Part shown: positions 11,324-22,524 of the stretch, piece by piece | How the letters are laid out: each line of letters begins with the position of its first letter | Position numbering within the stretch: the stretch's first letter is position 1 | Assembly: GCA_009809945.1 (NCBI GenBank) | Contig: WTPW01000018.1 | Span: 251,526-315,525, forward strand | Length of the DNA stretch: 64,000 nucleotides | Direction: 5' to 3' | From: Gigaspora margarita | Taxonomy: Eukaryota; Glomeromycota; Glomeromycetes; Diversisporales; Gigasporaceae | Program-made: the position numbers and the translations under genes | The notes under the pieces: model-generated | Told to the model about the DNA's origin: nothing | The model's database searches: none | Seen by the model: only the letters and a program-made list of their open reading frames with translations

Positions 11324-12066
11324 CAATATATTAGCCCTAAAATTTTGGGTCAGGTTCAGGTCGGGTCGGGTCGGGTTCGGTTCAGGTTGAAGTTCTAACC
11401 TGAAAGTTTTCAACCCGACCTGACCTGAAATTCAGGTCGGGTTCGAGTTGGCTCATAACCCAACCTGACCCAACCCATTCGGAGCACTAGTTCCAACTGC
11501 CTAAAATTGCTATTTTTATTGAATGAAGCATACATAGTGATGTGCCATTTATATGTTACCCAAATTTTTTTAGCGTACAGTACATACAGTATGTACAGTA
11601 CGTATAGTACTTATATATAAAAAAAATTTTTTTTAAGCAATCCGCGATTCTGCAATATATAAAAAATTAAGATTATATAATAAAGGTGATTAGGTTCAAA
11701 AATGAAAATAATTACGGATGAGGGCCAAAATAAAAATTCTTACATATAGCGGCCCAATATNACAATTAAGGGCCTGTTCGATCTCCAAGCTATACTAAAC
11801 AACTAAGGTACAAGACTTCATAGCGTCGCCCAGAAAAAATAGTAGCCTGATTATAATAATTATACAATACCACTAAAATAGCTTTAAGATGCAATTAATT
11901 TTTTTACAAGAAAAAGCTAAAGGTATTATTCACGAATTTCGCTAACAAATTTATGACTTTACGAATTTTAATGTATTGATTAAAAAGATCTTTATACATA
12001 AATAAATAATACAAATAAAAAGATTTAATATGCAATTATTTTTAACATTAAAATCCTTTGTATTTA

Positions 12067-12328
12067 GGCTGGACCAAGTTGATTATGTGTTTTACATTAC
12101 CCCCTCTCCCCTCCAGAAGAGAGGGGAGGAGGGGTGGTTCCATAGTAAAATTTTAAAAAAATTTTTTTCAAAAAATAAAATTTTCTGAATTGTTCCATGA
12201 CTGTATAAAAATTTTCTGAAATATCATATAGCCCTATGTATATTTATCTAAATTTTTTTATATGAGAGAGAGGAGGAGCTCTGAGGAGAGAGGGGTAATA
12301 TAAAACACATAATCAACTTGGTCTGGCC
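12067..12328. mobile_element. Harbinger-type MITE, 262 bp, TTA target duplication
   Basis: TTA at 12064-12066 and 12329-12331. Inverted repeats of about 45 bp begin GGCTGGACCAAGTTGATT and, at the other end, GGCCAGACCAAGTTGATT, and run into C/T-rich 'ccctctcccctcc' text. A three-base TTA duplication with GG-starting ends fits PIF/Harbinger. Confidence 0.85.
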
Positions 12329-12462
12329 TTATTAGCTAAATTAACATTAATAAACAAGAAGCAAAGTATAAAATATTCATTAAACTTAAATAACTTATTT
12401 AAACGATTGATTGATCAAAATTATATTTTTGTGAATTCAACACAGAAAAAATTCTCAAAATA

Positions 12463-12700
12463 AAAGTGAAAGTCAAAAAATGAAAGTCAAAAAGAAGATC
12501 AAAGTAAAATAAAAATTAGAGTGAAGTTATAGTGAAAGCCAAAATAAAAGTTGAAGATAAAATCAAAGCAAGGAGAGTCAAAGCGAAAATCAAAGTCAAA
12601 ACGAAAATTAAAGTGAAGTCAAAGTGAGAGTCAAAGTGAAAGTCAATGTGAAAGTCAAAGCGAGAGTCAAAGTGAAAATCAAAGCATAAGTCAAAGTTGA
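12463..12700. repeat. Minisatellite with 12-bp GTCAAAGTGAAA-type units
   Basis: About 20 degenerate units, with AAAGTCAAA and AAGTGAAAG alternating. The longest uniform run is at 12595-12690. Confidence 0.8.
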
Positions 12701-12984
12701 AAGCTTCTTCGGGAATTATCTGTGTTGATCAATTAACGAATTTGATTGGTCAATTGGCACATCAGGCAGGCACTCTTAATAAATGATCAGCAAAAATTTT
12801 AGCATACAGTACGTACAGTATGTACAGTACTGTACGTATAGTACTGTACGTGGCACATTACTAGTCTCAGTGCTTTCTTACTTCGCTTGTCTTGTCAATT
12901 GTTCTCTTCGATGCCCGATTATAATCTGGATCTCATCCCTCCCATCCTCTCTTATTCATTGCACCTATCACACTGCTTGTTGTC

Positions 12985-13150
12985 ATGTGGAACGAGTTGA
13001 ATACGCTGCACCATAGCGTGGGCTCGAACTCGCTATTTTACCGATTTAAATGCACTGCACCATAGCATGGGCTCGAACTTACTGTTATAAAAATTGATAT
13101 TGTATGTAATGAGTTGAATGTGCTGCACTATAATCATGGCTTGAATTCAT
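12985..13150. repeat. Degenerate tandem repeat with 'gctgcaccatagcgtgggct'
   Basis: Three units, each with a 'gctgcaccata' core followed by 'gggctcgaact' and spaced about 50-90 bp. The text resembles a pol III B box but no tRNA-like A box precedes it. Confidence 0.6.
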
Positions 13151-13391
13151 TTTTTTAAAAAAATAAAGAAATAAAAAAAATAAAATAAAAAAATAAAAAA
13201 AGGTAGAATGCGCCACACCTTAGTGTTAGCGATCCTCAATTATGCTTTTTCACGTGATATATTCACGTGTACATAGAGTTACAATATGAAATAGCAGAAA
13301 AAGAAAGTAATGAAGTGGAGCAATACTTCCATCATGTATCTTCATAATTTCTAATAAAGAAAGTGTTTAATATGAAATCTGAGCTAGAATA

Positions 13392-13490
13392 ATCCCTATT
13401 ACTTGTATATCATTGATACATTACCGTTATCAAATTATTACATCATTCTGGATAATGATTGCTATCTATATTCCTGCATAATTAATTATA
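13392..13490 (+). repeat. Dispersed repeat shared with 56530-56630
   Basis: About 100 bp matching in the same orientation, including 'ttaccgttatc', 'ttattacatcatt' and 'gattgctatctatattcctg'. No coding content was found. Confidence 0.75.
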
Positions 13491-13517
13491 GTTTTTGTAT
13501 GGATATGTGTGTTAAGG

Positions 13518-13790
13518 TACCAGTCAAAATCCTGACAAACAGAATTCCGACAGGTCTTAATCCTGACAATAAAATCCACAATCCTGACAACAAAAAAATT
13601 CATAAATTTATTTAAGTTAGGTTAGAGTTAGGTGAGTGCCTAGATTAGGGTTAGGGTGAACGCCTGGGTTAGGGTTTGAGTTTAGATTTTATAGTAAAGT
13701 TGCTCAAGGAAAGCTTTTTTTGATTGTCGGCATTTTTGATTGTCTGGATTATGACCTATCGGGATTTTGTTTGTTGGGATTTTGACCCAA
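13518..13790. mobile_element. Possible MITE with inverted 'AGTCAAAATCC' ends
   Basis: The left end reads ACCAGTCAAAATCCTGACAA and the right end, inverted, GGGTCAAAATCCCAACAA, with repeated 'aatcctgacaa' modules inside. The centre has GGGTTAGGGT runs. The layout resembles the MULE-type MITEs at 8049 and 63132. A target duplication was not identified. Confidence 0.5.
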
Positions 13791-14496
13791 AACTGTTAGT
13801 TACACACGGGCAGGAACACAGAAAAAAATTGATATATATAGATCAATATAAATTGATATTTTTAGACATCATAGGAAATTGATATTTTTACAATTTTTTA
13901 TGCAGTGTAACTACACACCTTGGAAAAATTAAAAGTATAATTTGGGCTGCGCAATATGAATTTGGCCAATCTAAACTGTCAGCAGGTTTCAGAGTTGTGG
14001 ACAATTAACAAACAAGATTTCCGTTAACTTCCCGAAAAGCATGAACTTAGATATTGATCACGTTATCTAATGTTATACCAAATTTTAAATTCTTATTGGT
14101 CAATCATGGGCATATCAATATCAGATATAAATCAATATTTTTGTTAAATCAAATCGATATTTTTCTGGGTCCCTGCACATAGGTTTATATTTAAATCACG
14201 GGGCCTTCGGCAATGTGGTTTAGATATAAATCCATGTTCCTAACTAACTTACACATATAATAACTAACTATGGGTCTGACGTAACAATCTGTGCGTCGCT
14301 CTTTACCAATAATTTTAAACTTTTTTATATCATTATTTGTTCGTAAAACTTTATCTTAATTATTCCAACTTTATTTTTTTCTCTTTTAAATATTGGCAAC
14401 AATTCCAATGTTGTTATTTGTTGCAACTATGAAAACAAAAACTTCGAAACAACTTGTGAATCAGTTTCGATAAAAAAAAGTCTTAAAATTGTAGAA

Positions 14497-15132
14497 CAGT
14501 GTATAAAATTCATGTGCCCAATCTTTTTAGTGTGCACAATTTTTGAATGGATGTACACATGTGCACTTCAAAAATTATATAGTACACAAATGTGCACTAC
14601 ATAATTATAATAGTGCACAAAAAATTTGTAATTTTTGTATTATATTTATACATATTTGTTTGATTTTATTGGATTATTAATTATCGAGTTTACTAAAATG
14701 CACCACTGGTGTTAACACCACAATGATTTTTGCCAATCAAAATTTTTAAATGCAGTGTAATGTAAAGATCTAGTGTAACATAAATTTTTTGTCATTTTGC
14801 TATTTTTTTAAAAATACCTTCTAACTCAAAATTTTATCTATTAAACTACCTTTTTTAAAAAAAAAATCCTTGTGTAATTTTACTATATACTATGCCTCAC
14901 CCTAAACCCTAACTATTAACTCTAACTTACTTAATATTAATTAATTCAATTTTTGTTTATTTTTTTGTTTATTTTTTTATATTGATTTTTACATTACACT
15001 ACTGGTGTTGAACTCCAGTAGTGTGTTTTAGTAAACTTGATTTACTATATAGTGCACAAAAAATTTTTAAAGTGCACAGAAAAATTTTCTTATGTGCATG
15101 TATGCACAATTTTTTCCAGATTTTATACACTG
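14497..15132. mobile_element. hAT-type element, 636 bp, with an inner inverted-repeat unit
   Basis: The ends CAGTGTATAAAAT are inverted. Flanks ttgtagaa (14489-14496) and atgtagaa (15133-15140) match at 7 of 8. Subterminal zones are full of GTGCAC motifs. Inside, 14687-15037 has its own ends AGTTTACTAAAAT and inverted AGTTTACTAAAAC, each followed by an ACTGGTGTT-like module. It is probably a separate inserted MITE with unresolved borders. Confidence 0.8.
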
Positions 15133-15139
15133 ATGTAGA

Positions 15140-15477
15140 ACAATTCATTGAACTATTTTATATAAACTTTTTTTTTTGAAACTTTTAAGCATCTTACAAG
15201 GAAAAATAGTTTCTAATTTGAATTCAAGATTATAAGAAATTTAAAAATGTTTTCTGACCCCATTATTCTTTGCCCAGCAATTAAAAAAATTTTAAAAATA
15301 TACAATTATGAGAATTTTAAAATTCTCAAATATAGACTTTGCCAGCTAAGAAAATTATAAAATAATCTACTGAATATTGGCTATAAACACTTTAAAAATT
15401 ATTTAGCTGATATAGTATGAGCCACAAAAATTTGTTTTGGCAACACATGATTATCGAAGTGGTGTAGTATTGAATTA
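15140..15477. other. No gene; diverged 'gagaattttaaa' repeats
   Basis: Contains motifs (gagaattttaaaattctc and 'aatctactgaatatt') resembling the array at 28270-28500. Nothing coding seen. Confidence 0.4.
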
Positions 15478-17624
15478 GTTTTGACTAGGGCTATTAATCA
15501 GTCCTTCTGGTCCATCCTGGTTAAAAGTTTGCTAGTCTTTTAAAAAACCAGACTGGCTGCAGTCCAGAAAATAGGACTGAATATAGCTAGGTTGGATGGA
15601 CTAATGATCAATATAATGCTTTTTTGCTAACTGATGAAATTAAGTTTGTCTGTATAAAGAATTTCAATACTTTTACAATAAGCTTTTCAAATTTATAATA
15701 TTTGCTTATATGATATAAGAGGACAATAATTAATATGTTTGATAATTTTAGTCATAAATAAATTATAAATTAGAAAATAATATAGTATATTAATATAGCA
15801 AAATAACATCTTTTAATTAACTTCATAAATATGAACATTATAGTTAAATTCAGTTAAAAAGTTATTTTGTTACTTTCAGCTACTTAATTTTCAATAATTT
15901 GATTGAATAATATAATTATAATTTGGCACACCAAATGTTCAATCTTATACAAGAATTGTCTTAATATATGAAAATATCAAAGTAAATTAACAAAATGATT
16001 AGATGTTACTTGCATAGAAAAATATTTATTAATATAATATTGCTAGTATTTACATGTCTGTCAAATATGTAAATCCTTATCAATGTGTACTGATATTGAA
16101 AAAACTGATTATCTATAATTTACAATAATAGTACATTACTTACATGTGAATTGAGCAGATTATGCTTATTTCAGTTTTGAGCAATATACTGTATTTGCAT
16201 ATAGGCATTGTTTTAAAACATGAGCTTGAGGCAAGCTAATAGTTAATTTAGTTGAATGCAATTATAATTTTTATTATTAAAAATCCTCAGCTAAATTAAT
16301 TATTAGCTTGTTTCAAACTCATGTTCCAAAATAATGCTCATAGGCATTATTTCACACAAATACAGTGCAAATTGTAAATTAACTGATCATGCCATTGCTG
16401 TTATTAATAAATGTCTCTATTTTATTAACATTAACAACAGCATGTTCTCATTATACATTATATGTGGTTTAATCTTGTTTAACAAACTAAGGGTTTGTGA
16501 CTGAATTTTAACCAAAACCAACTTTTAAAGTTGTTTCAAAATGCATATTATCATGATAATATTTACTTTATTTAATATTTACTATTAGAACTGATGATCC
16601 TTTTGGTCTGTTCTAAAAAGAACTGGACTGGCCCAATTCCTATATGGACCAAAGAACTATTGGTTGAGACCAGTATTGGAAGTCTGGTTTGAAATTCATG
16701 TTCTTATAAAAACATATTTATTTAATTTAATGTTCTCAAAAATTTATTTATGTTCTCAAATAAAAAAAAAATTTTTTTTACAATTTTTTTTTTCTTTCTT
16801 ACTTTTCTTTTTCTATCTTCTTTTTTATTCTTTCTTTTTCACTTTCACACTCTCTTTCTTAATATAATTTTCTCACTCCTATTCTTTTTGTCATACTTAT
16901 ATTTTATATTTCTTTAAATTATTTTTTAATTATTATTTTTTAATTAATATATTTAAAAAATTATTAATAATAAATAATTAAAAATATAATTTATTTAACT
17001 AAAATATATGAACAATGCTAAGTTATTCATTATGTTAGCTGCATGACATGCATGTTGCACAGGACCAGTTGATCATGTGTGAAGTTTTGTTGAGTCAGGG
17101 ATTTGGAAATTTTGAAACTTTTTAAGAGATTAAAATTTTGCCTAAATCGAAATTTATCAAATTTTTTTTGTATTTCTGTATTTCTTTGATTGTGCTGATC
17201 ATGTATTTGCAATTTCAAATAGTCAAACTGTTGGACTTTCAAAAAACTAGTGCAATGGGTTGCATATTTATGCTACCATCCAACATTTTTAATATATTAA
17301 CTACTGCAAAAAATTCTTGATTAAGGGCTATATTAGCTAACATTACAATTATACTTTTCTAACAACAAATGCTATTACAAATTAAGTCACAAATATGGTA
17401 TATACAATAGTAAGATTTTATTATAATTGATATAATTTAATCATTAGTTACTATATCAAATTTGTTACAGGACTCAATCATTTTTTGTTCCTATTACCAC
17501 AGTATATAATTAAGTTGGAGTTAGCTTGTATTGGAACAATTATATTATAAGAAATTAGTTACAAAACTTACCCATTATTCCCAAAGACAATAACTGATAA
17601 ACAAAATTAGTTTTTGAAATAATT

Positions 17625-18340
17625 GTAATAAAATAAGAAGAATATATGAAACGAACATATAAATATAAACAAAGGTGAGCAATTTTATTAGCTGATGTAA
17701 ATCAGGTAATTGGCAAGAGTTTTTCAGCATTTTGATTGGTTGTTCATTTTTCAGGTTGGAGACTTCAGCTAGGGGTGATATTAACTGAAAAATTAATTCA
17801 AATAGCCTTAGTAGTATCATTGTTAAATAGCATATGGCATGTTAAACAACATGTTAATATGCTAAAAAACAAATTAACATGTCATATATAAATTCAAATG
17901 TATATAAATGAATAAATTTGATTTCAATAAAGATGGACAACAAGTAGAAAAGTTCCTTTCGATTTTACTAAGCAAGTAAGCTAGTATAGTACTAAAGAGA
18001 TCTTTATTTGAGTAAATCAGAAACTTATCTCTTAGTAACTTATATAGTTAAATCGATCAAATGTATATGCTCTCCTACCTTAAGATATTTGAAGTTGATT
18101 CTTTGGTTAACATCACTTTTCCAGGACTCAAAAGGAAAGTGAGTAAAATAAACCAAATATATAAAATGAACATATAAAAATGAACAAATATGGGCAGTTC
18201 CATGGAAAATGTAAATCAGATGACTGACAAGAGTTATCCAGCATTTTGGTTAGTTGTTTGGGAGGAGGCTTCAACTAAGAGAAGGGTGATATATTAACTG
18301 AAAAATTAACTTCAAACGGTCTTAATAGTTATAGTTGTGA
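17625..18340. repeat. Two diverged direct copies about 515 bp apart
   Basis: 17625-17830 and 18143-18340 share an ordered set of motifs (gaacatataaa, 'gatgtaaatcag', 'caagagtt-ttcagcattttg', 'gggtgatat-ttaactgaaaaa'). Not coding. It may be a duplicated remnant of the host element. Confidence 0.7.
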
Positions 18341-18420
18341 TTATTATTGTAGTGATCTACAAATTTGATCAAAAACTATGTACGTACATTGTAAGAGGCA
18401 AAAATGAATCTTATATTTAA

Positions 18421-18770
18421 GAGTAGGGTGAACATCGATCATTTTTACTAGTGATCACATTACTAATTTTTTTACAATAACATTCAATTGAAATCAGGTG
18501 ATGATCATATAATATTTAAATTGTGTAACCTAGGCAAATTTTGTTCAACCTAGAAAGAATTAATGGTATATACAAGTATGTTTTTTTTAAATAATACAGG
18601 GGTTCAAATTATTATAATTAGAATTAGAGGGTCTAATATAACTACTCCAAAACTTTTATGAAAATTGATTATATTTTTAAAAACTTTTATATGTAACATG
18701 TGTTCAATTTTTGTGTAATATTTTTTGGTTGATCTACTTATATAAGAAATGATCTACATTCACCCTACCC
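18421..18770. mobile_element. TTAA-flanked MITE, 350 bp
   Basis: TTAA at 18417-18420 and 18771-18774. Ends GAGTAGGGTGAACAT and, inverted, GGGTAGGGTGAATGT are followed by 'gatca' modules. A related element is at 57768-58897. A TTAA duplication is the piggyBac signature. Confidence 0.8.
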
Positions 18771-18810
18771 TTAAAGTCACTACTATCCACTCCAAAATCA
18801 ACTCTAATAA

Positions 18811-18974
18811 GGGTAGTGACAAATATTAAGTAATATCTTGAGGGAGGGAGGGGGTCTCTGATTGTCTTACGTTAAATATATTAATTTATAATAGCCAATC
18901 AGATTTCTCTTATATGGGGGGGAGGGGGGTAGAGAGTATAGTAAAAAAATATTATGTAATATTTGTCACTACCC
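18811..18974. mobile_element. Harbinger-type MITE, 164 bp, TAA target duplication
   Basis: TAA at 18808-18810 and 18975-18977. Ends GGGTAGTGACAAATATTA are inverted for about 25 bp. The internal zones are G-rich, with 'ggagggagggggg' runs. Confidence 0.88.
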
Positions 18975-18977
18975 TAA

Positions 18978-19950
18978 CAGTAAAGCTTCAATTGAGGCAT
19001 CGATAGATTTGGTCTGAGTAACTAGGGTCATAATAGAACTCTAGACTATATCATAAATTTCTAATATTAGATTACAGGATTTGGACTTATTTTACAAATT
19101 TTTTGCATCGGGAGGGTTACCAGTTCATAATATAAACCAATTTATTAATTTAAAAATCTTTCAGGATAATTACTAGAGCTAAAACTTGCTAGTGTGGAGA
19201 AGTATACAAGACCCCTTTTTGCTTTAAAAAAGTATAATTCTTAAGATGAGCTCTAACCTTTAAAAAAAAAAAAGTGTTAGCTCTAAGAAATTTTCTCTTT
19301 AACCAAAAATTGCTTTAATAATCATATTATATTTACCTTGCACTCTTAGAATATTCATTATTCTAAATAAAGTTGTGCATTAGTTGTGACTTTGTAACCT
19401 ACATTTTGAACTCTGTTCAGTATAATCCAATTAAAGAAAGATTGAATTAATAACCTTTTATACAAAAACATAAATCGATTAACCTTGATTACCTGATTTA
19501 TCATACAATTTAATCCATTCTATTGTTAGAGTCCTTGATCACATAATGATTGATAATAATATTAACAATTGCATTAGAGCCTTTCAACCTTTGCAACTAG
19601 AATAAAGAAGAATTATAAATAGAGTGAGTTTTAAACAAATAGAAGAACTATTCACAAGAAATCTCAGAGATACTTACCTTTAAGGATAGCAAGTCACTAT
19701 GTCAATTATCAAATTTTTTCCATTTTCAATTGGACATCAGCAAGACCCTAAAAGAACTTCAGACCCAGAACAAATCAATGACGCCTCTTTTTGCCTACCA
19801 ATTCAAGGTTCAAAAGCCTTGTACTATTAAAAGACATTGGTTTGATTAGATAGTGGTATTGTTAGTAGTTTTTAACATATACCCAATACTCACCACTTTC
19901 ACAACTTGCAGCATGTAATTATGAATAAGCCATTGTAGTTTATATCAGTA
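18978..19950. other. No gene seen
   Basis: A+T-rich sequence inside the nest with homopolymer tracts. Slightly more complex text at 19690-19830 codes nothing without stops. Confidence 0.5.
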
Positions 19951-19959
19951 ATAATGAAA

Positions 19960-20230
19960 AGGTGTGTTAGTATATATTAGAATTATCACAATTTCTATTG
20001 TGAATTACTATAAAAAATTCTGTTACAAACTTACTTGGCATATAATACGTTTAAAGATTGAGTTTGCAATGAAATTATTGTGGCTTCTATGCAGAATTAT
20101 ATAAGAAATTCCTATACAAAACTTGCTCATTATTCTAATAATCACAATATGTGGTTGGAGCTGAGTTAGTTCGTATTGAAATTATTATAGCTTCTATTAT
20201 GATTTACTGCTATAAACCTTACCATTCTAG
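19960..20230. repeat. Degenerate tandem repeat ('ttggaattattatag' family)
   Basis: Units of about 100-130 bp contain 'ttagtttgtattggaatta', 'tttctattatgaattac' and 'aaacttactcattattc'. Related blocks occur at about 17320-17580, 46010-46600 and 48930-49100. Confidence 0.65.
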
Positions 20231-20360
20231 TTGTCTGTATCTCAATCTAATTTCAAAGATACAAAGTGTGCATAACGAATAGAAGTCAATCTTTTAAATC
20301 TCAAAAAACAAAGTGTGTATAACAAATGAAAGTTGATTTTTTTTTAAAAAAAATATATTA

Positions 20361-20770
20361 ATTCATAGTGATAGATTAATTACAAATTATGATGAATCTA
20401 TTACAAAATTAACATGCAAATAAATAGATTGTCATAATTGTTCATATTTTAAATATTCTCACAGTCTAATTACAGTTTTTGGATACAGCAAATAAAAAAT
20501 GGCAAAGTGCCAAAAATATTTTATCAGTATTGATAACTAATAGCAATCGATTTTTGACTAGTAGTAATAGGATATTAATTCATAGTAATAGATCAATTAC
20601 AAATTATGATGACATTAACATGCAAATAAATAGATCATCATATTGTTCATATTTTAAATATTCTTATAGTCTGATTACTGTTTTTGGATATGGCAAATTA
20701 AAAATGGCAAAGTGGCAAAAATATTTTATTGGTATCGATAACTGATAGCAATCGATTTTTGACAAGTATA
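20361..20770. repeat. Tandem duplication, about 215-bp unit
   Basis: Two units start at 'ttcatagtgatagatta' (20363) and 'ttcatagtaatagatca' (20578) and stay alignable to 'gcaatcgatttttgac'. The open frame at 20479-20745 spans the junction and is a by-product of the duplication. Confidence 0.8.
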
Positions 20771-21311
20771 TAATAAAATTAGTATCCACCTGACCACAAC
20801 ATATACACACAATTACAAATATATTTCTCACACAATCATTCAATATACATTACACATGCACATGTATTATCCTGCGCCAATTTCTTTACGCATATGCACA
20901 ATGAAGCAATTATACATAATGTATGATATTTTCACAATATCTAATAAAATAGGAAAAATCTGATAAATATAGTACCTTCCAAAATAGAAAAAAATATAGC
21001 ACACCAAAAAGTTGAACAGAACTATCCCTCCACATTTCATGTGATCATACTAGTATAAGAATAAAACTATAATTTTATATGGTTTTTTAAAAAAATTTAA
21101 TATTTGGGAACTTTACATAACATTGAAAATGTTATTGGCTTATATATATAGTTTTTGTAAATTTAGTAAGTTTATAAATTCAAAAATTTTTTACTATAAC
21201 ATTTTAAGATGTAGTTTAAATTAATAATAATTAAATATTTGTTAAGTAATTTTTTTGTAAGAATTATATTATTATTATATAGAGTTTAGCTCACTTAAAT
21301 TTATATTAAAT

Positions 21312-22292
21312 GGAGTGTGGCGACTTAGAGAAGTTGGTAAGTTGTCACCCCAAGTGGCAAGTCTAGGGTTCAAATCCCACTAGTAACACTTTGGAAAATA
21401 GGCCTGTGTTTGGTAACCATTTCTCTTCGTAGGTCCTTTGGTACACCATCTTGAATGGAAGCTGCCGGGTGCACAAAAAATCCAAGGATCAGAAAGTGGA
21501 TACCCATTTGGAAGTTCTGAATAAGGAAGTAGCAAAGATCTTTGATAGTGCTAACCATAACTAGAATATCAGAAACCAGAGCCAGAGAACTGGACGACAA
21601 GATCCTCAAGGAGGGGATTCACCAACCTGGCCACTAGAGTTGCACTAGAGGAAAAGGACATGCATTATGGAAGCATGGACCAAGGAAAAGGAGACCTAAA
21701 GCATTCTAATGCTGAGCTGACTGATTCTTCTGGGCCAATAGTTTGGAAGTTTGGGAATACTGAGGAAGGACCAATAGGAAGGTTGTGGTGGGTATCAGGA
21801 TTGGAGTGAACCTCATAAGGGCAAAAGTAGGTAATAGTAGTGGTTTAATGATTAGCTCTGACTGCAAGTATATAGGTAAAGCTGTAGCGTAAGTTACCAA
21901 AGTGTAGGTAATACCTGTGTGGGACAGGGACTGCTCTACCAAGTGTGCTACAAGGATAAACTAGTCCTAAGGGGATTCTGCAAGCATCTGGAACTGGCCT
22001 TGACTGACTTATGTAATGGAGGACTGTACTGGTGATACAAGAAGGATTTGGCAAGAGAAGCATAGATCAGAGGGTTTAAATAGGTAACCCCTTAGTTGGG
22101 TTGCAGGTATAGCAACTAGTGTAGGTGTAGAACCTTCAGCCGGACTACTTAAATTAAACAACCAAAAGTTGTACATGTGGCTTGTTGTACTCTTGTTTAT
22201 GTAACAAATATCAGGGTGCCCCTGGAGGCACCCATGATCTGACTTACTTGAATAAAAGCCTTTTCCCATAGTGGTAACTTTGACATAAAAAA
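21312..22292 (+). mobile_element. tRNA-derived SINE-like retroelement, 981 bp, intact
   Basis: The head (21312-21400) is tRNA-like: A-box-like TAGAGAAGTTGG and a perfect B box GGTTCAAATCC at 21369-21379. The element ends in an A-run and is flanked by a perfect 15-bp target duplication (aaatttatattaaat) at 21297-21311 and 22293-22307. This is the signature of LINE-assisted insertion. The body is noticeably less A+T-rich than its surroundings and is unusually long for a SINE, so it may hold a LINE 3' part or captured sequence. Minus-strand open frames inside (21370-22269) overlap one another and show no recognisable protein. Confidence 0.85.
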
Positions 22293-22524
22293 AAATTTAT
22301 ATTAAATATTGATATAATTGGAATTTATATAATTCTGTAATATTATATATTTATTAAAGTTTTTATAATAAGTTATCTATACAACTATATTTTATAAAGA
22401 CCAGAAATAGATAAACCAATAAATTATATTATTCTAAATCTTTTTGTAATTGAAAACAACTAAACTGTTTTCTATTTTTACTAACTAGCAATTTAATATT
22501 TATAAATTTAATTATTTTAAACTG

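Larger units (their letters stand above)
9163..11489. mobile_element. hAT-type element, 2.3 kb, non-autonomous
   Basis: Perfect 8-bp target duplication GTTCCAAC at 9155-9162 and 11490-11497. Termini TAGTGCTCCGAAT are exactly inverted. Subterminal zones at both ends (9175-9300 and 11335-11470) are packed with GGGTCAGGTT and inverted AACCCGACC motifs, the kind of array bound by hAT transposases. The interior lacks a transposase frame. It carries a long palindrome (10398-11323), which itself holds another hAT-type element. Confidence 0.9.
11535..12863. mobile_element. Possible hAT-like element, no target duplication seen
   Basis: Ends TAGTGATGTGCCA and, inverted, TAGTAATGTGCCA, with matching subterminal arrays of GTACAGTACATACAGTA type near 11575-11610 and 12805-12850. 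The flanks do not give a convincing 8-bp repeat, so the borders or the whole call may be wrong. A Harbinger-type MITE and a minisatellite lie inside. Confidence 0.5.

Noticed and set aside
11535..12863. Firm hAT call for the TAGTGATGTGCC pair
   Set aside because: The ends are inverted and subterminal arrays match, but the 8 bp on each side disagree, so it is listed only as possible.
16664..16867. 67-codon plus-strand frame
   Set aside because: It consists of T-rich low-complexity Phe/Leu/Ser sequence within an element end.
20479..20745. 88-codon frame
   Set aside because: It spans the junction of a tandem duplication; residues simply repeat with the DNA unit and the composition is Asn/Ser/Ile-rich.
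21370..22269. Four minus-strand frames overlapping one another
   Set aside because: They lie inside a SINE with an exact target duplication, overlap in different frames and show no protein motif. The lower A+T content makes open frames likelier.
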